From DASZHC01 sp035938215 (GTDB lineage Bacteria; Verrucomicrobiota; Verrucomicrobiia; Chthoniobacterales; JAFAMB01): a stretch of 49,488 nt of DNA. Positions 7,962-16,770 of this stretch are shown here, piece by piece. The DNA lies in the NCBI GenBank assembly GCA_035938215.1, contig DASZHC010000089.1, positions 1 through 49,488 of the forward strand. The letters run 5' to 3'. The notes under the pieces are model-generated. The model saw only the letters and a list, made by a program, of their open reading frames with translations. It did no database searches and had not been told where the DNA came from. The position numbers and the translations under genes are program-made. Positions within the stretch are counted from its first letter, which is position 1. Each line of letters opens with the position of its first letter.

Positions 7962-9740
7962 CTAATCACGGCTGTACCGGGACAGCGCCACTCTTTTTTG
8001 GCCAAGAGCAACGCGCTGAGGCGGAATTTCTTCGGTAGGCTGAAGATCGAGATAACGTGCCATTCTTTCCGCCATCCTCGAGAATACGGGCCCCGCCACC
8101 GTACCCCCGAACGCTTCACCCTGCTTCGCGGACGGGTCGTCCAGCAACACCAGCAAGGTGAATCGGGGATCATCCGCCGGCATGAAGCCCACAAACGAGG
8201 TCACGTACCGGCCCGATAGGTATCCTCCGCGCGGATCCACCTTTTGCGCGGTGCCTGTTTTTCCCGCGACACGAAATCCAGGCACGGCCGCCTTGAGCGC
8301 CGTACCCTTTTTGCTCACAACATCCTTCAGCGCTGATGTAATCTTGCGTGCTGTGCCCGCGGAGACGACCTGGCGCACCATTTCAGGGGTGAACGTCGCC
8401 ACTTTGCGGCCCGTTTCATCCGTGATTTCTGAAACAATCATTGGCTTCATCAGTTTGCCGCCATTCGCGATACTGGACATCGCACTAACCATTTGCAATG
8501 GAGTTACAGCCACCGATTGGCCCATTGGAATTCGCGTGATGTCCAGTTTACTCCATCGATGAGGCGGATTAACCAAACCACTTATTTCGCCGCTTAAGGC
8601 GACCCCGGTCTTTTGACCGAAGCCATACCTGCGTATGTATTCGTACAATCTCGCTTCGCCCAATTGCAGAGCTAATTTGGCTACGCCGATGTTACTCGAC
8701 TTCATCAGCACTTGGTGGACCGTCAAAACGCCCATCGGATGCGCATCCCGCAAAACGCGGCCCGCGTACTGAAAATGGCCGTTTTCGCAATATACGGTGG
8801 TATCCGGCGTTACCAGCTTCTCCTCCAGGACAGCCGATGTCGTGACAATCTTGAAGGTCGAACCCGGTTCAACCATGTCTACTACCGAACGATTTTTCTC
8901 CTGGTCGGGAACGGCATCGCCAGGCTTATTCGGATCAAATGTCGGACGACTGGCCATCGCCAGGATTTCGCCCGTCTGCGGGCGCATCATGATTGCCGTG
9001 GCGTTCTTAGGCTTGAATTGCGCGCACGCCGCGTCAAGTTCAGTCTCCAGGATATTCTGCAGCCCAAGATCGACCGTGAGCTTTACGTTGCTTCCGTCTT
9101 TTGCCGCGTTCTCCTGGCCACGATAAGGGACGAGTTCCTTTCCTGTTCGATCAGTTTCAATATATCGAAACCCGTCCACTCCCTGCAGGAAATCTTGCAT
9201 CGTGCGCTCGATCCCCATGGTTCCTTTGTGCTCGTGATCGACGAAGCCGATGACTTGCGAGAGCATCCGGCCATTCGGATAAATCCGCACAAAATCCTGG
9301 TCAAAGTAGATTCCACGCAGATTCGCCACACGGAGCGACTCCTTTATCTTCTCAGCCTTCTGCTCCGGAACCTCGGACTTGAGAACAATATGCTTACTGC
9401 CTTTTCCGGTCTGGTTCAGCTTATCCGCGAGGTCGCGCGGATCCATTTCAAGCTGATTTGCGATTGCCGCTGCCAAAGCCACCGGATCCCGAATATGCGA
9501 CGCGTCTGCAACGACGGTCTTAACCGGGACGTTTTCGGCAAGAGCTTCGTCATGAGCATCTCGGATGATACCACGCCTGGCATAGATTATTTGTTTGTGA
9601 CTGTGTTTTTCTGCAGCAAGCGCGGTGAATTTCTCGTGTTCAATAATCTGGAGATCGATGAGTCGAACCGAGTAGACACTGAATACGCCGACCAATCCAA
9701 AGCAGACGGTGACGGCGCGCGCTTGTGCATTCCAATTCAT
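7962..9740 (-). CDS. ftsI: FtsI/PBP3-type class B penicillin-binding protein (septal transpeptidase)
   Basis: A 592-residue bitopic membrane protein: a short cytoplasmic tail, one transmembrane helix at about 7-27, a PBP-dimerisation region at roughly 45-220, and a transpeptidase domain. The three active-site motifs are intact: EPGSTFK with the acylated Ser294, SSN at 348-350 and KTGTAQ at 494-499. No C-terminal PASTA domain is seen. It cross-links septal peptidoglycan with FtsW as partner. Its position between ftsL and murE, with a 4-bp overlap with ftsL, supports the division-specific assignment over the elongation PBP2. Confidence 0.94.
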   Translation of the reverse strand: MNWNAQARAVTVCFGLVGVFSVYSVRLIDLQIIEHEKFTALAAEKHSHKQIIYARRGIIRDAHDEALAENVPVKTVVADASHIRDPVALAAAIANQLEMDPRDLADKLNQTGKGSKHIVLKSEVPEQKAEKIKESLRVANLRGIYFDQDFVRIYPNGRMLSQVIGFVDHEHKGTMGIERTMQDFLQGVDGFRYIETDRTGKELVPYRGQENAAKDGSNVKLTVDLGLQNILETELDAACAQFKPKNATAIMMRPQTGEILAMASRPTFDPNKPGDAVPDQEKNRSVVDMVEPGSTFKIVTTSAVLEEKLVTPDTTVYCENGHFQYAGRVLRDAHPMGVLTVHQVLMKSSNIGVAKLALQLGEARLYEYIRRYGFGQKTGVALSGEISGLVNPPHRWSKLDITRIPMGQSVAVTPLQMVSAMSSIANGGKLMKPMIVSEITDETGRKVATFTPEMVRQVVSAGTARKITSALKDVVSKKGTALKAAVPGFRVAGKTGTAQKVDPRGGYLSGRYVTSFVGFMPADDPRFTLLVLLDDPSAKQGEAFGGTVAGPVFSRMAERMARYLDLQPTEEIPPQRVALGQKRVALSRYSRD

Positions 9741-10102
9741 TGGTTAAAGCCGCGATTGGAGACGACTCTCAACTCATCCCCGACCCCATCGTGACGCTGG
9801 TTAAGGCGAACGATTTGATCACTCGCAATCGGCAAAAGCCCGAGCGAATTTTTAGCCAGCTTCTTTTCGAGGATGCCTCTCGAACTGAGCTGGGTGATTT
9901 GCGCACGAACAGCTTCATTAGCAGTTCGGATCTCAGTGAGTTCGTACTCCAATCGGCGTTGAATCTCTCCATACTGGTGGAGCTGATTCTTCAAATAAAC
10001 ATAAGACAATCCTGCAGTTGCCAGGATTGAAGTGCTAACAACTACCTTAAAGATAGAAGCAACCTTGATAGAATGTGTAATATTCCTGCGATTACGAGTC
10101 AT
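9737..10102 (-). CDS. ftsL: FtsL-like bitopic division protein
   Basis: A small 121-residue protein with a basic N-terminus, one transmembrane helix at about 19-37 (KVVVSTSILATAGLSYVYL) and then a Glu/Gln/Leu-rich region predicted to form a coiled coil (residues ~38-80). FtsL proteins diverge widely in sequence, so the call rests on this topology and on location between rsmH and ftsI, with 4-bp overlaps on both sides. FtsL links FtsB/FtsQ to the FtsWI synthase and activates it. A related LeuA- or DivIC-like member is possible, but the position makes FtsL most likely. Confidence 0.8.
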   Translation of the reverse strand: MTRNRRNITHSIKVASIFKVVVSTSILATAGLSYVYLKNQLHQYGEIQRRLEYELTEIRTANEAVRAQITQLSSRGILEKKLAKNSLGLLPIASDQIVRLNQRHDGVGDELRVVSNRGFNQ

Positions 10103-11073
10103 TTGCTAATCCTTTCAATTACCCGGAGCTTCGCGCTCCGGGCGCGTGAGTTGTGACCTACTTCTTCCTCACCCGGCTTGATCGGCCGAGCCGTGACCAA
10201 ACGAAAGGCATACGCAGGATTTCTCCGCGGTGCCGACCACTCAGGCCTGTCTATCCACTCCTGACTAACCTCTCGAAAAAAACGCTTAACAATCCGATCT
10301 TCCAGCGAGTGAAACGTGATAACCGACATGCGGCCACCCGTTTTCACATAAGGAGCTAAGCCGCGAAGACCGCGCTCCACCGAGTCCAACTCGTTATTCA
10401 CCGCAACCCGAAGCGCCTGAAAAGCCTTCGTGGCCGGATGCCGCAGACCTCTTTTGGGAATGACTTTCTCAATCACTTCCACAAGATCGCGCGTCGTCCG
10501 GAGGGGCGTCTGGGACCGGGCCTTCACGATCCGCGATGCCAGACGCCTTGCCGCCGATTCCTCGCCAAATTCAAAAAATATTCTCGCAAGCTCTTCCTGT
10601 GACGCCTCATTGACGATGTCTGCTGCAGTCCGCCGGACATGCGGCCCCATCCGCATGTCCAGCGGTCCGTCCCCCAAAAAACTGAAACCTCGGGAAGGCG
10701 TATCGAGCTGATGAGATGAAACCCCCAGATCCAGCAAAATCCCGTCAAACGCATCCACGCCGTAACTTGGGAACGCCTCCGCCAGATCGGCAAAATTCGC
10801 TTCCACAAGCCTGATCCTGTCAGAAAAGCAGGCGACTCTGCGCGCAGTCTCCTGCAGCGCCTCGGGATCTTGATCGCACCCGATCACCGATGCCCCCGCT
10901 TCAAGCAAAGCAAGCGCATGTCCTCCGCCTCCAATCGTTCCGTCCAGAAACAGTTTGCCCGGACTCGGCCGAAGCGACGAGATCGTCTGCTGCAACAGAA
11001 CCGGCACATGAAAACTGCTTCCGGCGGGCTGTTGTTTTGCAGACATCTGTTCCTCGTCGATTAATGCGATCAT
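10099..11073 (-). CDS. rsmH: RsmH (MraW), 16S rRNA C1402 N4-methyltransferase
   Basis: A SAM-dependent methyltransferase modifying C1402 in the decoding region of 16S rRNA. The frame shows HVPVLLQQTI, the SAM-binding loop FLDGTIGGGGHALALLEAG followed by GCDQD, DGILLDLGVSSHQLD, RGFSFLGDGPLDMRM and the C-terminal ITFHSLEDRIVKRFFRE, all standard. Length 324 is close to the usual 300-320. Two starts are plausible: the ATG at 11073 (GGAAG six bases upstream) and the ATG nine codons later at 11046, preceded by GAGGA; I keep the longer. It is the second gene of the dcw cluster, after mraZ. Confidence 0.95.
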   Translation of the reverse strand: MIALIDEEQMSAKQQPAGSSFHVPVLLQQTISSLRPSPGKLFLDGTIGGGGHALALLEAGASVIGCDQDPEALQETARRVACFSDRIRLVEANFADLAEAFPSYGVDAFDGILLDLGVSSHQLDTPSRGFSFLGDGPLDMRMGPHVRRTAADIVNEASQEELARIFFEFGEESAARRLASRIVKARSQTPLRTTRDLVEVIEKVIPKRGLRHPATKAFQALRVAVNNELDSVERGLRGLAPYVKTGGRMSVITFHSLEDRIVKRFFREVSQEWIDRPEWSAPRRNPAYAFRLVTARPIKPGEEEVGHNSRARSAKLRVIERISK

Positions 11074-11132
11074 TTTTCGCTTCCGATTGAACCGATTAGT
11101 TACTCTTCAAAATTCTCAATCTTCGCCTGTCG

Positions 11133-11588
11133 CTATATGCCAACTCTGTCCAACATGTATCTGTATGTAGGCGTCTCTTCGTTCACCGTTTCTTTCCAGT
11201 GCGCGGGGCTCCAAATCTCGAATCTCGAGTATGCTCCGACGAGAACGACGTCGCTCTGGAGGTTAAGCTGTTTGCACTGTTCGTCGGGCAAGACGATCCG
11301 ACCTTGTTTATCTCCCGTGATATGTTGTGCGCGGGATGAAAACTGGCGCAGGAACCTGCGGCGGTCCGACGGTTGCAGACTCTCATCTTTTTCCACTTTT
11401 TCGGCCAGACGCCTGAATTCTGAGGGGGGCATCACCATCAAAAACCCGCCTTCCGGATTTGGGATTGCGAAGAACTCGTCGATATCGCCTCTGCGCCATC
11501 GCGATGGGATTGTGACGCGGTTTTTTGCGTCCATCGCGTGCCGGAATTCTCCGGTGAAAATGGGCTGGTTATTCTGAGGCGACTCCAT
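11133..11588 (-). CDS. mraZ: MraZ, transcriptional regulator of the dcw cluster
   Basis: A 151-residue member of the MraZ family, built from two AbrB-like half-domains. The paired signature is visible as AMDAKNRVTIPSRWR near residues 18-32 and GDKQGRIVLPDEQCKQL near 92-108. MraZ forms a ring-shaped oligomer and binds GTGG-type repeats in its own promoter, repressing the dcw operon in the species studied. Four such repeats lie 22-56 bp upstream of this ATG. The gene is about 60 bp ahead of rsmH and begins the dcw transcription unit. Confidence 0.95.
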   Translation of the reverse strand: MESPQNNQPIFTGEFRHAMDAKNRVTIPSRWRRGDIDEFFAIPNPEGGFLMVMPPSEFRRLAEKVEKDESLQPSDRRRFLRQFSSRAQHITGDKQGRIVLPDEQCKQLNLQSDVVLVGAYSRFEIWSPAHWKETVNEETPTYRYMLDRVGI

Positions 11589-11610
11589 AGGTAATCCATG
11601 GTCGTTTGAA

Positions 11611-11644
11611 CCACTTTAGTCCACAATGCCCCACTTCTACCCAC
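11611..11644 (-). promoter_or_regulatory. MraZ operator: four GTGG boxes at exact 10-bp spacing
   Basis: On the plus strand CCAC occurs at 11611, 11621, 11631 and 11641; read on the minus strand these are four direct GTGG repeats with a period of exactly one helical turn, just upstream of mraZ. Known MraZ binding sites are runs of TGGG/GTGG-like repeats spaced by about 10 bp, so this is the expected autoregulatory operator. The boxes cover the predicted -10 element and start region. Confidence 0.85.
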
Positions 11645-11663
11645 CCAAAGCCAAAAACGTCAA
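11634..11663 (-). promoter_or_regulatory. Predicted sigma-70 promoter of the dcw cluster
   Basis: On the minus strand TTGACG (plus 11658-11663) is followed after 18 bp by TAGAAG (plus 11634-11639). The -35 is good and the -10 is weak. The -10 sits inside the MraZ repeats, so bound MraZ would block RNA polymerase. Assigned by position and sequence match only. Confidence 0.5.
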
Positions 11664-11810
11664 TGAAATTCCGCTGAAATTTACTTTATTTTCTTGGCCG
11701 CCTCACTCCCAACCCGCCCAGGCGCAACGCAGAGTAATCCGATGGCTTACGTGTCAGCGCGGAGGAACGGGCTTCGTTGTACAGACCAGTTACATGGCCC
11801 GAATTCAGGC

Positions 11811-13076
11811 CTACGTCCGCGTTTGGCCTGTCCCTTCAACGAGATATTTGTAACTCGTCAGTTCTTCGAGACCCATCGGACCCCGGGCGTGAAGGCGGTC
11901 GGTGCTTATTCCAATTTCGGCGCCAAATCCGAATTCGCCGCCGTCATTGAATCTTGTGGATGCATTCCAAAATACAGCCGCCGAATCAACCTTCCGCAGA
12001 AACTGCTCGGCAGCCAGTCGATCATCCGTGACAATCGCGTCGCTGTGATGCGAGCCGTTCGCTTCGATATGCTCTATTGCTTCGTCCAGGTTTTTGACCG
12101 CCCTTACAGCCAGGACGAGGTCCAGAAATTCCGTTCGCCAATCCTCTTCGGTCGCTGTCTTGATTCTGGAACCGAGAATTTGTCGAACCGCGTCATCGCC
12201 GCGCAACTCGACACCTCGCTCCCACAAAGCATTCGCGCATTCCGGAAGAAATCGCGGCGCGATTTCTTCATGAACGAGTAACGTCTCTATCGCGTTGCAA
12301 ACACTCGGGCGCTGGCACTTCCCATTCACAACGAGATCCCGCGCCATTTCAATGTTTGCAGCCCGATCCACATAGACCGCGCAGATGCCATCATAATGCT
12401 TGATCACAGGCATCCTCGCCGCCCCGGTGACTGCCTCGATAAGGGACCGTCCTCCGCGGGGGATGATCAATTGAATGTAGCGCTCAAGCTGCGCCATCAA
12501 AGTGACGGCAGCGCGCTCCGTGCTCGGAACAAGCTGCGCCGAGAATTCCGGCAAGCCGGCATCTTTGCATCCGTCACCCACAGCGTTGGCCAGAGCAATA
12601 TTCGATCGGATCGATTCGGAGCCGCCCCTCAAAATCACTGCATTGCCCGATTTCAGGCAGAGCGACGCGGCGTCGCTAGTGACATTTGGGCGCGACTCAT
12701 AAATCATTCCGATGACCCCAATCGGCACGCGGACTTTTGAAATCTTCAAGCCGTTGGGTCGCGACCACTGCTTTAGGACCTTTCCGACCGGATCTTCCAA
12801 ATCGACCACGCTCCGAACGCTGCTTGCCATCGCCTCAATTCTTTTTGGAGTCAGGCGCGCGCGTTCGAGCAGAGCAAAACTCAAGCCCTTCTCCGCGCCG
12901 GCCTGCAGGTCTGCGTCATTCTCACTGAGGATCCGGTCGGCGCTTTGCTCAATGTGGCTCGCGATCGCTTCCAGCGCGAAGTTCTTCTCGGAGCCGGTTG
13001 CCCTAGCAAGAACGCGACTCGCCGACCGCGCTCGTTCTCCTATTTGTTCTATCGTGCGGGCCAGGTTCGTTGTCAT
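11811..13076 (-). CDS. proA: ProA, gamma-glutamyl phosphate reductase
   Basis: Glutamate-5-semialdehyde dehydrogenase, the second step of proline synthesis: it reduces gamma-glutamyl phosphate with NADPH. The 421 residues are typical in length. Motifs are GMIYESRPNVTSDAASLCLKSGN, PRGGRSLIEAV, the catalytic cysteine region CQRPSVCNAIETLLVHE and, near the C-terminus, STDRLHARGPMGLEELTSYKY. It overlaps the end of proB by 4 bp, forming a proBA operon. The stop is 222 bp upstream of mraZ on the same strand; a separate promoter for mraZ is visible, so these are probably distinct units. Confidence 0.96.
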   Translation of the reverse strand: MTTNLARTIEQIGERARSASRVLARATGSEKNFALEAIASHIEQSADRILSENDADLQAGAEKGLSFALLERARLTPKRIEAMASSVRSVVDLEDPVGKVLKQWSRPNGLKISKVRVPIGVIGMIYESRPNVTSDAASLCLKSGNAVILRGGSESIRSNIALANAVGDGCKDAGLPEFSAQLVPSTERAAVTLMAQLERYIQLIIPRGGRSLIEAVTGAARMPVIKHYDGICAVYVDRAANIEMARDLVVNGKCQRPSVCNAIETLLVHEEIAPRFLPECANALWERGVELRGDDAVRQILGSRIKTATEEDWRTEFLDLVLAVRAVKNLDEAIEHIEANGSHHSDAIVTDDRLAAEQFLRKVDSAAVFWNASTRFNDGGEFGFGAEIGISTDRLHARGPMGLEELTSYKYLVEGTGQTRT

Positions 13077-13840
13077 TCTTCGGTAGGAAAATGGGTTCCG
13101 GCTGGTTGGCCCGTTACGATCGCTTTGAGCACTCCTGGCTCCAATCCGCTCGCGATAAAGCCGGGTATTCCGGACTGAACCGCCATCTTGACTGCCTGCA
13201 GTTTCGTTATCATGCCTCCTGTGGAATAAGCGCCCGTCTCGCCATTTGCGAGATGGGAAATAGAATCGATATCCCTGACCGTTTCAATCAACCGCTCTTT
13301 CTCGTCCAGCAAGCCATTTACGCTGGTCAAAATGATGAGGAGATCTGCTTTGGCGAGTATAGCAACCTCTGCAGAGAGGCGATCATTGTCTCCAAAGCGA
13401 AGCTCCTCGACGGCCACTGAATCATTTTCGTTGATAATTGGTACGACGTTCCTGAAACGAAGCAACCGTTCCAGTGTGTTCCTCGCGTTCTGGTACCGAC
13501 TCCGGCTATCGATATCCTGATGGCTCAAAAGCAGCTGGGCCACGTGAAATCCATGTCGTTGAAACAATGATTCGTAGAGGCGCATCAATCGAGATTGGCC
13601 AACCGCCGCGCATGCCTGGACCGATGGAAGATCGGTTGGACGTACCTGTATCTTCAGCAGCATTAACCCGGCACCTACAGCCCCGCTGCTCACAAGCAGA
13701 CATTGATGTCCTTCCCGAACAAGTTCAGCCACTTCTGAGCTAAGCCTTCGGAATTGGCCATGATGCAGAGATGTCCCGGTCCTTCTGGTAAGCATTCCGG
13801 TCCCGAATTTGATGACGATCCTCTTCCTCTTGTCCGACAT
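13073..13840 (-). CDS. proB: ProB, glutamate 5-kinase (short form without PUA domain)
   Basis: An amino-acid kinase that phosphorylates glutamate, the first step of proline synthesis. From the ATG at 13840 (MSDKRKRIVIKFGTGML) it has 255 residues. An upstream frame extension of 51 codons does not resemble the family and overlaps the start of the divergent ligase gene. Visible motifs are LVSSGAVGAG, QRHGFHVAQLLL, PIINENDSVAVEE, FGDNDRLSAEVA and the C-terminal kinase segment TGGMITKLQAVKMA. The gene ends without the C-terminal PUA domain found in the E. coli enzyme, a common short form. Confidence 0.94.
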   Translation of the reverse strand: MSDKRKRIVIKFGTGMLTRRTGTSLHHGQFRRLSSEVAELVREGHQCLLVSSGAVGAGLMLLKIQVRPTDLPSVQACAAVGQSRLMRLYESLFQRHGFHVAQLLLSHQDIDSRSRYQNARNTLERLLRFRNVVPIINENDSVAVEELRFGDNDRLSAEVAILAKADLLIILTSVNGLLDEKERLIETVRDIDSISHLANGETGAYSTGGMITKLQAVKMAVQSGIPGFIASGLEPGVLKAIVTGQPAGTHFPTEE

Positions 13841-13907
13841 GCTGAGGTTTAATATATCGCCAAGGGTTGACCGCAATGCCAGTGCGAGCTGATAAATTAG
13901 AAAGATT

Positions 13908-15272
13908 GTGGTGGACATCCTGACTCTCATACGCCGAACGGCTGAAAAGCAGCCCTCAAACATAGCCTTCTGTTCTGTGGAATCCGGAGACACGTTGACC
14001 TACCGGGAGCTCGTCCGAAACTCGGAAGGTATCGCTAATTGGCTCCGCCGGCGGGGCTGCCGCCCGGGTGAAAGATGCGGTCTGGTCGTGGCGGACGGAT
14101 CAGAATTCCTGCAATTCGCTCTGGGAATACTCTCGGCGGGCCTATGTGTCGCTCCGGTTGCCAAGTCGCTGCCAGCCAATGCGAAGGATCGTGTGGTCAG
14201 CGCGGGCGGGCTACACTGGTTGCTTCTGGAAAATGGACGCCTGTTGCGGTTACCGTTCTGGAGCCCGGTTGATCACCGAAACGATGAGGACTTTCGTGCA
14301 TCTGATCCGGCCTACATACGTTTTACGTCCGGGACAACCGGCGCGGGCAAGTGTGTCTTGCTGGGGCACAAGGCGATTATCGATCGCCTCGAAGCCGCCA
14401 ACGCAGTATTGCGAATCGAGCCAAATGACACGGTCTGGTTTGGTCTCACCATGGCCGACCACTTTGTCGTTTCGATTTTGCTCTATCTTTCACGCGGTGC
14501 GAGAGTTGTGACTGCGAATAGCGCCAAAAAATCGGAACTGCTTGCCGAAAAATATCGACCCACAGTTCTTTACGGCTCACCCGATTTTTACAGCTCGCTG
14601 GTTCGTTCCGGGATTTCCCGGCTCGAATCGGTGCGCCTCGCGATTTCCACAACAACGCCTCTCTCCGCAGAGATCGCTGAGAGATTTTGGCTCAAATTCA
14701 GGAGACACATCAATCCCGCTCTGGGAATCATTGAGGTCGGCCTCCTTACGCTAAACATGCGACCCGATAAAATCGGCTCGGTCGGATTTCCGATGCGCTC
14801 TTATACGGTCTCCCTTGTCGGCGAGACCGGCGAACCTGTTGAGAGAAACCAAGTAGGCGAATTGCATGTATCGGGTCCTGGCTTGCTGGATGCCTATCTT
14901 GCGCCTTGGCGTCCAATTCATCGTCTTCTGAATAATCATGGATTCCCAACCGGCGATTTCGCGAGACTTGACGGAGATGGATACCTGTTTCTGGCTGGAC
15001 GCGGAAAAAATCGTATCCGGATCAATGGAATCCAGTTTTTTTGCGAAGAGGTGGAGTCAATCCTAGATAGCCTGCCGGGAGTCCAGGAGAGCCGGGTATA
15101 CATTGATTCGAAATCGAATTTGCTTTCGGCTGAGATAGTCGGATCTCCCGGGACAACGGAACGACTCCCCGAATTGCTGCTCGGAAGAATTGATGAGCGG
15201 AAAGTTCCGAAGTCCTTTTTCCTAGTCGATGTCCTTCCTAGAACGGCAAATGGAAAGCTCCGCCGGGTGTAA
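13908..15272 (+). CDS. ANL-superfamily acyl-AMP/acyl-CoA ligase
   Basis: A 454-residue adenylate-forming enzyme that activates a carboxylic acid as acyl-AMP and probably passes it to CoA or a carrier protein. Motifs in order: the P-loop YIRFTSGTTGAGKCV (Ala-Gly where most have x-Pro), a later STTTPLS, the hinge and C-terminal subdomain PTGDFARLDGDGYLFLAGR, IRINGIQFFCEEVE, and the catalytic lysine in RTANGKLRR at the very end. It is shorter than typical acyl-CoA synthetases (500-550), with a compact N-domain. The start is GTG at 13908, 67 bp from the divergent proB start. The substrate cannot be told; no carrier protein gene is adjacent. Confidence 0.85.
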   Translation: MVDILTLIRRTAEKQPSNIAFCSVESGDTLTYRELVRNSEGIANWLRRRGCRPGERCGLVVADGSEFLQFALGILSAGLCVAPVAKSLPANAKDRVVSAGGLHWLLLENGRLLRLPFWSPVDHRNDEDFRASDPAYIRFTSGTTGAGKCVLLGHKAIIDRLEAANAVLRIEPNDTVWFGLTMADHFVVSILLYLSRGARVVTANSAKKSELLAEKYRPTVLYGSPDFYSSLVRSGISRLESVRLAISTTTPLSAEIAERFWLKFRRHINPALGIIEVGLLTLNMRPDKIGSVGFPMRSYTVSLVGETGEPVERNQVGELHVSGPGLLDAYLAPWRPIHRLLNNHGFPTGDFARLDGDGYLFLAGRGKNRIRINGIQFFCEEVESILDSLPGVQESRVYIDSKSNLLSAEIVGSPGTTERLPELLLGRIDERKVPKSFFLVDVLPRTANGKLRRV

Positions 15273-15346
15273 ACTCCAATCAAAAATGCCTAAAAAAAAT
15301 CAGGGGCAACCAGGATATATTCGGGAACCGAAATATAAAAAGCAAA

Positions 15347-15440
15347 ACCAGCTCGATCAGAGGGGGAACACGTTCTGGGAGCCAATCGAGCTGGTGCAGA
15401 GACGATATTCGCCGGTTGACTTTTCATCAACTGATTTTTT
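15347..15440 (+). other. Intergenic inverted repeat and weak terminator-like hairpin
   Basis: Between the ligase and the HD gene (15273-15530) there is a perfect 11-bp inverted repeat, ACCAGCTCGAT at 15347-15357 and its complement at 15385-15395, with a 27-nt loop. Just after it, GTTGA (15415-15419) and TCAAC (15427-15431) can pair ahead of six Ts at 15435-15440, a weak intrinsic terminator for the ligase. An open frame of 60 codons (15286-15468) crosses the region but has no ribosome-binding site, so I do not call it a gene. Confidence 0.4.
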
Positions 15441-15530
15441 CGGGATTTTCAGTAAATCGCGGCCGTGAGAAAGCAATATCTAGTGCTCATAATCTTCAGA
15501 ATCTTTGTGTCTTGAGGATCATCCGAATTT

Positions 15531-16451
15531 GTGTTCCTCTGCTCTTGGCGCCGGTGCATCGTGAATAACACCGAAAGAATGTTCCATCCCCAGAGTTTTC
15601 ACACCACTGTGGAACTCGCCGACCGTACCCTAAGAGACGTCTTCGGCGAATCGGCTTCGCACCTCACGCGCGGGCTTATAACCTTTGCCTTCGAACTTTT
15701 TCACGGAGGCAACCCGAGATTTCTTCCCTGCGACACTGCGTTTCATGATTTCGATCACACGATGCAGGCGACCGCGGCGGTCGTTGACTTACTTGCTGCG
15801 CATCGAAAAAATCCTGTTATCGCGGTGCTGAGCGAACGCGATTGGGAAATCGCCGCCGCGAGTGTCATCTTACATGACACCGGCTATCTGAAGCAACGGG
15901 ATGATCCGCGTGGGTCCGGCGCCAAGTATTCCGCAATTCATGTTGGGCGAAGCTGTTTTTTCGCCTGGGACTTGCTGCCAGCATTTGGATTTAACCGAGA
16001 CGAACTTCGCCAAGTTCAAAATGCAATCTGTGCCACCGCAATTTCGGTGAACATGGATGAGCTTCCGTTTCGTGAACCCCGCGAATGGCTGATAGGCGCA
16101 ATGGTAGGTACTGGAGACATGCTGGGCCAAATGGCTGCTGAGGACTACCCCGAACGATTGGCTGGATTGTATCTCGAATTCCGCGAAGGGACGCGATTTT
16201 CGCGGTTTGAGAAGACCAGTTTTGCCGTATATAAAAACCTTCTCGATCTGCTTCAAGGAACCGAAAGATTTTTCAACGGATATGTGATGCGCATGCTGGA
16301 AAAGGAATGGCGAAACGTTTACCGCGTTCTCGATGACTGGCGCGGCAACAACCTGTACATCGAGCGCATTCGAGCGAATATTTCGCGCGTTAATCTGATG
16401 GCCCGCTCGTTGTCAAGCTCGAAGCATGCCCCTGATAGGTTGACGCGTTAG
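15531..16451 (+). CDS. HD-domain metal-dependent phosphohydrolase-like protein
   Basis: A protein of up to 306 residues with an HD-superfamily metal centre: His in AFHDFDHTMQ near 72-80, the HD pair in VILHDTGYLKQ near 113-123 and a further His in SAIHVGRSCFFAW. This matches the H...HD...H layout of metal-dependent phosphohydrolases, many of which act on cyclic or other nucleotides. There is no GGDEF, PAS or other partner domain. The exact start is uncertain: an in-frame GTG at 15561 and ATG at 15579 are alternatives that would remove 10-16 residues. The substrate is unknown and neighbours give no clear hint. Confidence 0.7.
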   Translation: MFLCSWRRCIVNNTERMFHPQSFHTTVELADRTLRDVFGESASHLTRGLITFAFELFHGGNPRFLPCDTAFHDFDHTMQATAAVVDLLAAHRKNPVIAVLSERDWEIAAASVILHDTGYLKQRDDPRGSGAKYSAIHVGRSCFFAWDLLPAFGFNRDELRQVQNAICATAISVNMDELPFREPREWLIGAMVGTGDMLGQMAAEDYPERLAGLYLEFREGTRFSRFEKTSFAVYKNLLDLLQGTERFFNGYVMRMLEKEWRNVYRVLDDWRGNNLYIERIRANISRVNLMARSLSSSKHAPDRLTR

Positions 16452-16602
16452 TGGGCCATCTTCCCGGTGCCCCGTTCAGCGTTCGCCGTTCACAGCACAG
16501 TGGCGTCAATCGTACTCCTCCTCGTCGTCGAACTCGAATCCGTTATGCCACTACTGACGCCCATCATCTTTGATAACGCGAGATAGCGCCGCGATGGGCG
16601 GC

Positions 16603-16698
16603 GGTAGGGTCCGATCTCCGAGAGACCGTCAGCATTGGCCGTCCCGAAACTCATGACCTCACCGCAAAAACCGGTCGCCTCGGAGATGCGACCCTACC
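16603..16698. repeat. Long imperfect inverted repeat (REP-like hairpin)
   Basis: Within the otherwise empty 16452-16770 interval, GGTAGGGTCCGATCTCCGAG at 16603 reappears as its near-exact complement ending at 16698. The two arms of about 26 bp pair with few mismatches around a ~43-nt centre. A related half arm with CGCCTCGGAGAT followed by CCCT occurs at about 37341-37362, so this is a dispersed repeat and not only a local terminator. It lies between convergent genes, a usual place for such elements. Confidence 0.7.
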
Positions 16699-16770
16699 AG
16701 CCCGACCGAGCTGCAGGTCTAACTCTTTAAAAATTAGTGGCTTTCAACATTGGTTCCCGGAGATAATCGG

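Noticed and set aside
8712..9794. A 360-codon plus-strand open frame
   Set aside because: Antisense shadow of ftsI, which has all three penicillin-binding motifs on the minus strand.
13841..13993. 51-residue N-terminal extension of ProB
   Set aside because: Does not resemble the family, and would overlap the divergent ligase start; the kinase motif begins right after the ATG at 13840.
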